A stretch of 33,868 nt of DNA from an uncultured Alphaproteobacteria bacterium (GTDB lineage Bacteria > Pseudomonadota > Alphaproteobacteria > MPNO01 > UBA830). The translations under genes and the position numbers were made by a program. The notes under the pieces are model-generated. The model saw nothing but the letters and a program-made list of their open reading frames with translations. It made no database searches and had not been told where the DNA came from. Below, piece by piece: positions 9,421 to 18,245 of the stretch (positions within the stretch are counted from its first letter, which is position 1; every line of letters begins with the position of its first letter). The DNA lies in NCBI GenBank assembly GCA_913047365.1, contig CAJWUK010000006.1:1-33868 (forward strand). The letters are read 5' to 3'.

Positions 9421-10308
9421 TCACGCCTGTGGCGGCAGTGTGCAGACCTGATCCCAGCGATACCGTTCTTTCAACGTACCGAAATGTTCGAACACGTCGA
9501 GGATGACATCGAATGCGGGTTCGGTGATTTCCACATGGGGCGTCCAGGTACCAAGCTCTTGATAGGATGCAATGCATTGGGCCAGCACGTCTTCGTTGAT
9601 ATCGGGGAAATAGGGTTTTTCAGCCTTCGCAATCTCCGACGCCGGGGTTTCGTTCATGTAAACCCGCGTCTTCGCATAAGCCCGCATGAACGCCTTCGCC
9701 ATATCGGATTCAAGCCACCCCCGGGTCGCCGCCAGACTTGAAAAACCGCAGGGGCCGATCAGCGGGCCCGATTGCGCGACAACGTGACCGATACCGTCGG
9801 CCTCTAACTGCTGCGGAAACGGCCCCTGTTGCTGCACGTATTGTCCCGTACCTTCCCGGAATGCCTTGTCGATATCTGCGGCCCCGCCCGGGTGAATTTG
9901 GTTGATCTTTTCGTAGTCGATCCCCGCTTTGTGGCAGGCGTATTTGAACATGGCCAGCGGTTGCCCGCCGGAAAAGGTGATGACGTCGGCTCCTTCAAGC
10001 TTATCCCATGTGAAATCGGGGTCGGCACCCCGTCCGGTGATGAAAAACCCGTCCATTTCGTTAATCTGGGCGAAATGGACCACGGACGGGGTTTCGCCTT
10101 TCGACAGCGGTCCGAAACCTTGGCTCAACGCCGACTGCACCACATGCGCCGATCCGTCTTCCAGCGCAGCAATCGCCGAAACGCCTGGCGGCGAAACCGA
10201 CCAGTCCGGATCGAGGCCTTCTTCCTGCAGGAAACCCGCGGAGAAGGTGGAAATCAGCGGTGAATAAAAAGCCGAAAACAGCGTGAACTGGATATTGATC
10301 TTTTCCAA
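9421..10308 (-). CDS. NMT1/THI5-like (ABC substrate-binding-fold) protein, no obvious signal peptide
   Basis: 295 aa; FLQEEGLDPDWSVSPPGVSAIAALEDGSAHVV...; TTG start preceded by GGAAAG. Confidence 0.75.
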   Translation of the reverse strand: MEKINIQFTLFSAFYSPLISTFSAGFLQEEGLDPDWSVSPPGVSAIAALEDGSAHVVQSALSQGFGPLSKGETPSVVHFAQINEMDGFFITGRGADPDFTWDKLEGADVITFSGGQPLAMFKYACHKAGIDYEKINQIHPGGAADIDKAFREGTGQYVQQQGPFPQQLEADGIGHVVAQSGPLIGPCGFSSLAATRGWLESDMAKAFMRAYAKTRVYMNETPASEIAKAEKPYFPDINEDVLAQCIASYQELGTWTPHVEITEPAFDVILDVFEHFGTLKERYRWDQVCTLPPQA

Positions 10309-10450
10309 GGCGTCTTTCCTTTGTCGAGCGCGAGTGGTCCTGACGCGAGACTGTCATACCCTCTATCAAGTCACAATGGCCCCCTGCGTTGCCCAGTAAA
10401 GTGTAGCCAAGTAATCTGCGGGCAAGATCACCACGGGCGGCCCGTACCGA

Positions 10451-11356
10451 ATGAATACTGTCGCACAGGCATTGCAGGTTTCTGTCTTACCCCACGCCGA
10501 GGGCATCGGCGCGGAGGTATCCGGCGTGGATCTTTCTCGGCCGCTGGAAAAAGATGTATTCGATGCGGTATCCGCCGCGTTTCGTGACCATCGCCTGCTC
10601 GTTTTTCGCGGTCAGCGGCTCTCGGTCGAGCAACAGATTGCGTTCAGCGAACGTTTCGGTGTGCTGGAGGATTTCCCGGATCCGAAGGATCAGGCGGACG
10701 GGCACAAGACTGTACTTCGCGTAACCAATATTGATCGGGCGACGGGCAACATAAAGCCGGTTGATGATCCGGGGCACAAATCATTCACCCTTGGCACGTC
10801 GTCGTGGCATATCGACAGTTCGTTCCGAACGCTGCCGTCGAAGGCGTCGATGCTGTATGCCCTCGAGATGCCGAACGAGGGTGGTGATACAATGTTCGCG
10901 GACACCACGCTGGCGTATGACACCTTGTCTGTCACCCGCCGCACGGAACTGGACCATATGGTGGTAATCCATGATTTCGAAGAAACTCGCCGTCGGCACA
11001 GCCTTCCGCCTCGCCCGCCGGAAGTTAAGGCGGCAACACCGCCCGCCCGTCATCCGTTGGTCACAGAGCAAGATAATGGGCGCCGGGCGCTGTTTATCGG
11101 ATCGCACGCAGCGGGAATTGAAGGCATGAGTTACGAGAATGCCCGGACGTTTATCGATGAGCTTGAAGCCATTAGCACGCAACCCCAATTCACTTACCGG
11201 CATCAGTGGAACTCAGGTGACATGATCATGTTCGACAATATTTGCGTGATGCATCAGGCAATGCCCTACGATCTGGTCGGTTCCCGGCGTCTGCTTCACC
11301 GCACGACGGTGGCAGGCGATGCGCCGCTGCCCGGTGTCGACGGGTTTGCGCCATGA
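10451..11356 (+). CDS. TauD/TfdA-family Fe(II)/2OG dioxygenase
   Basis: 301 aa; SWHIDSSFRTLPSKASML (HxD) and VMHQAMPYDLVGSRRLLHRTTV. Confidence 0.9.
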   Translation: MNTVAQALQVSVLPHAEGIGAEVSGVDLSRPLEKDVFDAVSAAFRDHRLLVFRGQRLSVEQQIAFSERFGVLEDFPDPKDQADGHKTVLRVTNIDRATGNIKPVDDPGHKSFTLGTSSWHIDSSFRTLPSKASMLYALEMPNEGGDTMFADTTLAYDTLSVTRRTELDHMVVIHDFEETRRRHSLPPRPPEVKAATPPARHPLVTEQDNGRRALFIGSHAAGIEGMSYENARTFIDELEAISTQPQFTYRHQWNSGDMIMFDNICVMHQAMPYDLVGSRRLLHRTTVAGDAPLPGVDGFAP

Positions 11357-12114
11357 ACGCTTCATATCCCCAGCGGCTTGTCGATCTCGCGACCCCCTAT
11401 TGGGAAACCGAGGCGGAACTCACCCGCCGGTTTTTTGCCTCGAAGCCAACGAAAGAGGTCTGGGTTCGATATCTTAGTGCTGCCGTCTACAAGGAACTGA
11501 ACCCCGTCATCGGGTACGGGCCGACTGATGGATATGCCTGCGGCTTGCACATGGAGTTTTCCCGTCTTGTCGACGGCTTCGCGAAGGTCGGTGACGGTAT
11601 GGACCGGCGTGGATTTCATCATCGGCTGGAACAGATGACCGAGGAGTTCATGCATTACACGGTGCTGGCGGAGGTGCTGGAAGATATCCTAGGCCGGCCC
11701 CTGCAGCCGGGCGATGCCGAACAGCTACCCGAAGACGACAAGCTGAACAAGTTGCGCCACAGATACGTCAATTCTGATAGTGCCGCAGTCCGGGCGGTCA
11801 TGGAATTGACCGAGGGTGGCGGCACAGCGACCTTCCGTGAAGGGGCGAAACTGACGGGCGGTGATTTCGAAAAGAAACTGGCGGCAGCGTTCAAAGTGAT
11901 CGCAGATGATGAAGACGGCCACGTCGATCACGCGGCAGACGACCTGAACGGTATCGTGGAGACTGAAGAGCAATTTGTCGCAGCAAAAAACGCGCTGCTG
12001 GCGGTTTCCATGCAACGGCTGCACATGCGCAACGAGATGTTTTCGGACTCCATGTCGCGCGAAGAGCTAAACGCTTATCTCACCGAACGGGGCGGCACCC
12101 CAATACCGGTATAG
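11353..12114 (+). CDS. Uncharacterised ferritin-like (putative di-iron helical) protein
   Basis: ATGA overlap with upstream TauD; mostly helical composition with two ExxH motifs (EFMH in TEEFMHYTVLAEVLE; EDGH in ADDEDGHVDHA). Confidence 0.65.
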   Translation: MNASYPQRLVDLATPYWETEAELTRRFFASKPTKEVWVRYLSAAVYKELNPVIGYGPTDGYACGLHMEFSRLVDGFAKVGDGMDRRGFHHRLEQMTEEFMHYTVLAEVLEDILGRPLQPGDAEQLPEDDKLNKLRHRYVNSDSAAVRAVMELTEGGGTATFREGAKLTGGDFEKKLAAAFKVIADDEDGHVDHAADDLNGIVETEEQFVAAKNALLAVSMQRLHMRNEMFSDSMSREELNAYLTERGGTPIPV

Positions 12115-12123
12115 GTGTGGCGA

Positions 12124-13101
12124 ATGGTGAAGAGAGAAAAATCTGTTTATGAGCCGCCAGCCCATCAGCTGGCGCTGTTTCCAGAAATTTCCGGAAATAG
12201 TCTCAACGGTTTCGGCGAAAGGGAGGTGCGCCGGCCAACGCCTATTTTCTGGCACTATGGAAAGGTCGAGCTGCCGCATAGGGCGTTGCAGGATTACTAT
12301 CTGAAACAATTCGACGATAAGCCCGAACTTCTGGATTTTCAGAACAAATATGGCGGCCGTGGTGACAGCACGTCTCCGGACAAACCGGATCAACCCACTC
12401 GAGACTCTGTCGAAAACTGGGTGCGGGCGGTCAAAGAACACGCCCTTGCACATGAGGGCGATCTGGTGGGCATAGCCCGTGTGAAACCCGAGTGGGTGTT
12501 CGAAGGTTACGAAGTCTCGGAACCCTGGATAATCATGGTTGGGGTTGCAATGGATCATGCCGAGTTAGCGAAGGCGCCGTCTATCGAGTCTCCGAAAGAG
12601 GTGATGGCCCAATATAATCGGGGCACGCGCGTGGCCCGGTCCGTGGCAAATTTTATCCAGTCTCATGGATATCATGCCCGCCCGCATGGTGGTCCGGCGG
12701 CGGGTCCGCTATTGCTCATCCCGGCGGCGATCGAAGCCGGACTGGGTGAGCTGGGCAAACACGGCTCCATGATAAACCGGGAATTCGGCTCGTCTTTCCG
12801 GCTCGCCGGTGTGCTCACAGACCTGCCTGTTATCGCTGACGCGCCGGATATTTTCGGTGCAGACGATTTCTGCACCAACTGTCAGATTTGCACGACGGCC
12901 TGTCCGCCTGATGCTATCAAGCGAGAAAAGAACCCCGTGCGCGGTGTTGAGAAATGGTACGTGGATTTCGATAAGTGCATCCCGTACTTTAACGATACCC
13001 AAGGCTGCGGTATCTGCATCGGTGCCTGCCCTTGGTCAACGCCGGGCCGAGCGCCCCGCATCGCGGAAAAAATGACGGCCCGCCGCGAAAGCCGCGGCTG
13101 A
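12124..13101 (+). CDS. Reductive dehalogenase (RdhA)-like soluble double [4Fe-4S] protein
   Basis: GLGELGKHGSMINREFGSSFRLAGVLTDLPV; FCTNCQICTTACPPDAI (CX2CX2CX3CP) then WYVDFDKCIPYFNDTQGCGICIGACPW (C-X9-CX2CX3CPW). GTG at 12115 is an alternative start. Confidence 0.78.
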   Translation: MVKREKSVYEPPAHQLALFPEISGNSLNGFGEREVRRPTPIFWHYGKVELPHRALQDYYLKQFDDKPELLDFQNKYGGRGDSTSPDKPDQPTRDSVENWVRAVKEHALAHEGDLVGIARVKPEWVFEGYEVSEPWIIMVGVAMDHAELAKAPSIESPKEVMAQYNRGTRVARSVANFIQSHGYHARPHGGPAAGPLLLIPAAIEAGLGELGKHGSMINREFGSSFRLAGVLTDLPVIADAPDIFGADDFCTNCQICTTACPPDAIKREKNPVRGVEKWYVDFDKCIPYFNDTQGCGICIGACPWSTPGRAPRIAEKMTARRESRG

Positions 13102-13107
13102 CCACCG

Positions 13108-14016
13108 TCAGCCCAGTTTCTCTATCAGGAAGCTTTTTGTAAGTTGCGCGCAGGCGTCAGGTTCCTGCAATTGCAGAAAATGGCCGGTGCCGGGTACGCT
13201 TTCGTAGCGCCAGCCCATTTCCGAACCTAACGCCCGGCAGGCGTGGGCTGGTGCCGACGGGATGTCGCTCTCCGGATCGCCGCCAACCAGCAGAACCGGA
13301 ATCGGAAAATCGTCGCCGTGCGGCCATATATTCAGTGCGGCGTTCTGTCGGTAGATATTCGATTCCCGTGCGCCACTGCAGACAAGGTGCCATTTGCCAT
13401 CCGCTGTGTCCTGCCGCAGTACGGCTCGCGCCATCAGGTCGTAGGTACCATCTACCCAGCCAGACAACATGCGGGATTTCGCGTACAAATCTGCAAGTTC
13501 TGATGGGTCGTCGAAAACAGCGGGACGTCCTGCCGCCCAGCGCCACAAAACCCGTTCCTCCGAATGAAGAAGTTCGTGCAGCGGGTGATCTTCCGGCGGC
13601 ACCATGGGCGGATCGAAGACGACGAGCGCATCCAGCCGCCGATTGCCTTCCAAAGCGTATTTGAGGTTGATCCTCGCCGACATCGAATGAAACGCGCCCG
13701 CCTGCGAACGTTTACCAAAGGCATCGTCGATGGAGTCGTAAACGGCGGTCATGTCCTTAAGGAATATTGGATAGTCGTGGGCGCCAACGTGAGCCGGGTT
13801 CTGACCGCAATTGCGGAAGTCAAACACGACGACCTCATGATCATCGAGAAACTTCTGCCAGTAAGGAAAATACCCGTCGACTGCGCATCCGTTGCCGTGG
13901 CTCACGACCAGGCGGGTTCCGGATGCCCGGCTATATCGTCGCAGGATGATTTCCGCACCGTCGTCCAGAAAAACGGTGTGGGTGACGTCCGGTGACGGAA
14001 TGGAGGGGGATGACAT
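13108..14016 (-). CDS. Alpha/beta hydrolase
   Basis: VSHGNGCAVDGYFPYWQKFLDDHEVVVFDFRNCGQNP oxyanion region, HSMSA nucleophile elbow, PGTGHFLQLQEP histidine; internal start MSSPSIPSPDVTH chosen. Confidence 0.83.
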   Translation of the reverse strand: MSSPSIPSPDVTHTVFLDDGAEIILRRYSRASGTRLVVSHGNGCAVDGYFPYWQKFLDDHEVVVFDFRNCGQNPAHVGAHDYPIFLKDMTAVYDSIDDAFGKRSQAGAFHSMSARINLKYALEGNRRLDALVVFDPPMVPPEDHPLHELLHSEERVLWRWAAGRPAVFDDPSELADLYAKSRMLSGWVDGTYDLMARAVLRQDTADGKWHLVCSGARESNIYRQNAALNIWPHGDDFPIPVLLVGGDPESDIPSAPAHACRALGSEMGWRYESVPGTGHFLQLQEPDACAQLTKSFLIEKLG

Positions 14017-14249
14017 GGGGTGGGCGCTGAACAGTCGGCAATTCTTTGTTTCGTGGTAGCACACAAACGCGGTCTGTACGATCTTAGCTGGCAACAAAAA
14101 TCGTCTCGAGTTGGCGTCCTCTTCGGGTAGCGCGTAAGACCGCATGCAACGACACAAATAGATTATGGGGACAGCCCGATTTCCGTCGGTAAAATATAAA
14201 AATTCTGCTCTGGTGCCTGTTAGTTGATCTCGCTCTGTCGGAGTTTGGC

Positions 14250-14417
14250 ATGTCCGCACGTGATTTATGGAACGGCCTCTGGGGAGCGGCGAGCCGGTTC
14301 TACGAATGGGGCGTGTCCGCCTTTGGCTGGGCATCGGATTACATTTCGATCGGCGCTGCGGTGGTCATTCCCATTGTCGTTTTCAGATATTTGTGGCGTC
14401 AGATTCGGTCGCAGTGA
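14250..14417 (+). CDS. Small putative membrane protein (55 aa)
   Basis: Manual translation: MSARDLWNGLWGAASRFYEWGVSAFGWASDYISIGAAVVIPIVVFRYLWRQIRSQ*; one plausible TM helix; too short for the supplied ORF track. Confidence 0.4.
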   Translation: MSARDLWNGLWGAASRFYEWGVSAFGWASDYISIGAAVVIPIVVFRYLWRQIRSQ

Positions 14418-14469
14418 GAGACATGATTTTCTCGCCTTGCGGCACCTAAATCGGCTAAGTTCCGCCGCC

Positions 14470-14907
14470 ATGGATATCGAAGGTTTCATTTCGCGCGCAC
14501 AATTGCGACTTTCGTCGGAACCTGTGGACGGAAATCCGGACCTATACCGGGCCGACGTGCCGTCGGACGGCGAGCACTATGCGTGCACCGTGCGCGGACG
14601 TACCCATGAAATGACTTTTCATTTCACCTGTCCTCCCGGCGACGGCCCGCCAGAGATCGAGGATGCCGTTCGCTATCTCGGGGCGGTCGCGGCGGAATAT
14701 GAAGATTGCGATGATATTCTGGAATGGGCGGATGAGTTCGGGTTAGATCCCGGACATCTGGACACGCGCGATGCCTATGATGCGCTTGGCCGAATAACCC
14801 GCGACCTCTGGCGACTTGTCGGCGACGAGATGTATGACGAGCTGCGATATGGAATGGAAATAGAACAGGCGATCGACATGGCTTGGGCCGGTTTCGGGCG
14901 CGGCTGA
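14470..14907 (+). CDS. Hypothetical protein (145 aa)
   Basis: Acidic ORF MDIEGFISRAQLRLSSEPVDGNPDLYRADVPSDG...; internal start chosen over upstream basic extension. Confidence 0.55.
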   Translation: MDIEGFISRAQLRLSSEPVDGNPDLYRADVPSDGEHYACTVRGRTHEMTFHFTCPPGDGPPEIEDAVRYLGAVAAEYEDCDDILEWADEFGLDPGHLDTRDAYDALGRITRDLWRLVGDEMYDELRYGMEIEQAIDMAWAGFGRG

Positions 14908-14919
14908 CGCCGGCCCAAT

Positions 14920-15633
14920 TTAATCCGAGGATTTGTCGTCCCGCGGTTCGCCGCCGAATCCGCTTCGCACAGCGCCGACCATCGCTGCCGTATGAAAGGC
15001 CTGCTGGGCTGGTTCATAGAGGTAGTCCCGCCCAACGGGGCAGGCGCGCCGGGCCAGGCATCCTCTGTCTCTACAATTGGTTCCCTTCGCGCTATCCACA
15101 TGATCCGCGCAGGCCTCCGCTTTGAAGCTGTTCTTTAGAAAGGCGTCTGCAGGGCAAACGGTCAGGCATGGTTTCTTCGCACAGGCCGCACAGGGGCTTG
15201 GTATGTCGGCGAGCGGCTGCAATTTCAGTATTTCTTCGAACAGAAGGGCGGCACGATACACGTGCCAAAGCCCGTAGTCCGGATGGATCAGAATCCCAAT
15301 GGGAGATCGAAAGACCGGTTCAGCCCGCATGGCCCAGTCCTGAACCGGTACAAAAGGCGGGCCTTCATTGGGCATGATGGCAGCGGCGCCTACGCTCTCC
15401 GCAGCGGCGTCGATCTTTCCCCGTAGCCATGTGTCTAGAGGGTTTCGGACCGAACGGTCGGCTTCTTTTTCGAACGCCTGCCACATCGATGTTCCGGCAT
15501 TGCCGATCAGGAGGACCGTACCCGCTACCTTTCCGTCGGGTAGGGAAGGGATGCTATCCCCGGGTGCGGGATGAAATCCACCGCGATAAAACAGACCCGC
15601 CGGGTGGAGCAGAGAATTGAGTTCGTCAATCAT
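14920..15633 (-). CDS. Ferredoxin-like/QueG-related double Fe-S cluster protein
   Basis: SPCAACAKKPCLTVCPADAF and NCRDRGCLARRACPVG cysteine motifs; GFHPAPGDSIPSLPDGKVAGTVLLIGNAGTSMW; internal start MIDELNSLL chosen. Confidence 0.78.
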   Translation of the reverse strand: MIDELNSLLHPAGLFYRGGFHPAPGDSIPSLPDGKVAGTVLLIGNAGTSMWQAFEKEADRSVRNPLDTWLRGKIDAAAESVGAAAIMPNEGPPFVPVQDWAMRAEPVFRSPIGILIHPDYGLWHVYRAALLFEEILKLQPLADIPSPCAACAKKPCLTVCPADAFLKNSFKAEACADHVDSAKGTNCRDRGCLARRACPVGRDYLYEPAQQAFHTAAMVGAVRSGFGGEPRDDKSSD

Positions 15634-15735
15634 GACACTTTCTTTACGGCCCGCACCGGCGAGGACGCAATCGTTATTGGCGTGGAGGTGCAAAAAAACC
15701 CATATCAGCCACAATCGATCAAACAGAGTCTGACC

Positions 15736-16169
15736 ATGAATGCCCTTGCTTACCCTTCGTCCCGGTGCACTATTTCCGCGTTACCGGCACTGTTTATAGC
15801 AATGGCCGTACTTTTGGCCTTTGCCCCGGCTAACCGCGCGGATGTGGCGAAAACCTGGTTCGAAGGCGGTGTTTTTAATTCTGCTGCGGTTCGAGGCTAT
15901 GACATGGTTGCCTATTTCACACTAGGGCGCCCCGTGGAAGGCAAACGGGAATTCACCCATACCTTGCAAGGGTCCAACTAGCGGTTTTCAAGTGCCAAGC
16001 ATCGGGATCTGTTTGCCGCAAATCCCGAAAAATATGTACTTCAGTAGGACGGCTGGTATGCCTGGGCGGGTATAGCAAAGGGTATACGGTGTCGACCGAC
16101 CCCCGCGCCTGGGAGATCGTGGATGGCAAGCTCTATCTGAACTATTCGAAACCGGTTCAGGCGCAGTAG
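15736..16169 (+). pseudogene. YHS-domain secreted protein, degraded (two in-frame TAGs plus frameshift)
   Basis: Signal peptide + AAVRGYDMVAYFTLGRPVEGKREFTHTLQGSN* then RFSSAKHRDLFAANPEKYVLQ*DGWYAWAG and, in another frame, SKGYTVSTDPRAWEIVDGKLYLNYSKPVQAQ*. Confidence 0.85.
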
Positions 16170-16445
16170 AACAAAGCTATTCCTCGTCACATTAAAAACG
16201 GCGACCGGAATTAGCCCATGATCAAGGCCAAACTGGCAGACGGGTAGCCGCAGCCAGCGGGAGACTTAGTCCTGCCGCTCCACCATCGCTCCAATCCCCC
16301 GGTCCATAGCTGCCTTCATATATAGTTTGCCGACTTCCTTCGTCGTTTTCACGCTATCGCACTGAAATTCAATACCAATAATCCCGTTTATATCCACATT
16401 TCGTGAAATTTTGTTGCGCGGGTTGTTCTGTTGGCTAGCAAGCAA

Positions 16446-16464
16446 TAAGATATCTAAGGAATAA
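16446..16464. promoter_or_regulatory. Candidate MarR operator box 1 (TAAGATATCTAAGGAATAA)
   Basis: 18/19 identical to the motif at 17024..17042; palindromic core AGATATCT; lies just upstream of the marR gene. Confidence 0.55.
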
Positions 16465-16497
16465 TTTTTTAATAGCAGGAAGACAGCGGGGCGTTCT

Positions 16498-16980
16498 TTG
16501 AATCTGACCTTCAAGCAGCCCGCTAAATCGGCGGATACCAATGACCTCAGGCCTGAAAACAGCGCCGGATATCTTGTTCGTGACACGCATTTGCTGTTTG
16601 CCAAAGCATTGCGCGACCGCCTGCAATCTCATCAAATCACGCCCGGCCAGTGGTATTTTCTGCGTGCTCTGTGGGATGAAGAGGGGTTGAGCCAGCGGGA
16701 ACTCAGCCGCCGAGTCGGGACCACTGAACCGACCACGGTCAGCGCCCTTCGACTGCTTGCACGCAACGGCATGATTGAGCGGGTTCGCAATCCAAAAGAC
16801 CGGCGGACAATTAATATTTTTCTTACCGACAAGGCGCGCGATATGCGGTCCGAACTGATGCCGGTGGCGATAGAGGTGAACAAAGTGGCCACCGCCGGCC
16901 TTAGCGACGACGAGTTCGATCAATTTCGGGCACTGTTGCAAAAAGTCCGGGAAAATCTGTCGATGGAAGACGCTGATTAA
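16498..16980 (+). CDS. MarR-family transcriptional regulator (TTG start)
   Basis: 160 aa; winged-helix region LSQRELSRRVGTTEPTTVSALRLLARNGMIERVRNPKDRRTINIFLTDKA. Confidence 0.87.
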   Translation: MNLTFKQPAKSADTNDLRPENSAGYLVRDTHLLFAKALRDRLQSHQITPGQWYFLRALWDEEGLSQRELSRRVGTTEPTTVSALRLLARNGMIERVRNPKDRRTINIFLTDKARDMRSELMPVAIEVNKVATAGLSDDEFDQFRALLQKVRENLSMEDAD

Positions 16981-17023
16981 CTTGTCTTGGCAGGGTCGCT
17001 TGACGGGTGTAATCCCATAACAC

Positions 17024-17042
17024 TAAGATATCTAAGTAATAA
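17024..17042. promoter_or_regulatory. Candidate MarR operator box 2 (TAAGATATCTAAGTAATAA)
   Basis: 18/19 identical to box 1; 42 nt upstream of the bicupin ATG. Confidence 0.55.
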
Positions 17043-17084
17043 GGGGGTGCGGTGGGTTCGTGCCGCAGATGGAGGGAAAAGTTT

Positions 17085-18233
17085 ATGAACGACAATCCTA
17101 AATTCATCGACAGAACCGGCTATGAGAGCCCCAAGGCACTCGATTTGTGGGAGCCGATTCTTATCTCCAAAGAGGAGATGGACGAGGAAATCGCCCGCCT
17201 CGCCGACCAGTCGCGCCCCGAAAACGGACGGCGCCAATCGCTGATCGTGCATCCCCGGTGGCAGGAACTGGGTGTCGGCCCGGGTCTTAACCCCGGGGTC
17301 CGCGTCACCCTTGAAGTTTTGAAGCCGGGCGAACAGACCGCGCCCATCCGTCATAATTCAACCCAGGTGAATTTCTGCATCCAGGGTGAGGGCCATTCAA
17401 TCATCAATGGCAAGAAGATCGGGTTTAACGAATTCGACGTCTACAATTTCCCGTCGATGGGCACTTACTGGCATGTCAACGACTCCAAAGGTCTGCATGT
17501 TCGGCTGACCTATTCGAACGCGCCGCTTCTGGAAAAGATGAACGTCCACATCGTCGATGAAGAACCGCCGCCGATGATGGAACTCGTCGAAACTGCGGCC
17601 AAGCAGGCGGCAGAAGAAAAGGCACGTGAAGAAGCGGATGCCGCCGATGCAACTTCGAAAAGCCCTTACGGTACGTTCCAGCTCAATGACGACGGCGCCT
17701 GGCTGATGCCCTATGAAACCCTAATCAACCCGGCATCCGTCGATTCCAAGCCGCTGCACTGGCCGTGGCAGGACGTGAAGGCCGAGCTGGACAAATTGAC
17801 GGCACTGGGCTCCGACTATCGCGGCCGTCGGCTGTATTTGCTGTTCAATCCCATGACCACACGGTTCAACGGCACCACGCCGAACTTCTTCGCTACCATG
17901 ACCGTGCGACCGCCAAAAATCGTTGACCGGCCGCACCGGCATGTGTCGTCGGCAATCAACTATTATTTCCACGGCTCTGGGCGGTCGACCGTCGAAGGCA
18001 AGGTGTATGAATGGAAGGCCGGTGATCTGATGCTGTCGGCGCCGGGCTGGGGTGTGCACAATCACGCATCCTATGACGAATCCGTCTACGAATTGACGGT
18101 GCAGGACCAGCCGTTGAACATCTTCATGGAAAGCCTGCTGTGGCAGGAAGACCTGAAACACCCCTGGTCGGTCCTAGGTGCCAATTCCGGTTTCGAAACC
18201 AATGCCCAGGAAATGCGCCAGGCGGGGGAATAA
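17085..18233 (+). CDS. Gentisate 1,2-dioxygenase-like bicupin protein
   Basis: Two cupin domains (IRHNSTQVNFCIQGEGHSIINGKKI...; HRHVSSAINYYFHGSGRSTVEGKVYEWKAGDLMLSAPGWGVHNHAS). Confidence 0.82.
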   Translation: MNDNPKFIDRTGYESPKALDLWEPILISKEEMDEEIARLADQSRPENGRRQSLIVHPRWQELGVGPGLNPGVRVTLEVLKPGEQTAPIRHNSTQVNFCIQGEGHSIINGKKIGFNEFDVYNFPSMGTYWHVNDSKGLHVRLTYSNAPLLEKMNVHIVDEEPPPMMELVETAAKQAAEEKAREEADAADATSKSPYGTFQLNDDGAWLMPYETLINPASVDSKPLHWPWQDVKAELDKLTALGSDYRGRRLYLLFNPMTTRFNGTTPNFFATMTVRPPKIVDRPHRHVSSAINYYFHGSGRSTVEGKVYEWKAGDLMLSAPGWGVHNHASYDESVYELTVQDQPLNIFMESLLWQEDLKHPWSVLGANSGFETNAQEMRQAGE

Positions 18234-18245
18234 TTCTAAACACCA

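Noticed and set aside
13108-14334. Full-length 408-aa version of the alpha/beta hydrolase ORF
   Set aside because: First ~106 residues lack hydrolase character; start at MSSPSIPSPDVTH (14016) is more plausible
15979-15981. TAG in YHS gene as pyrrolysine/programmed recoding
   Set aside because: A second TAG and a frameshift downstream make simple decay (or error) more likely
16266-16604. 112-aa minus-strand ORF ending ...MKAAMDRGIGAMVERQD
   Set aside because: N-terminal part is antisense to marR and the rest has no recognisable family; the tail might be a gene remnant but I cannot support it
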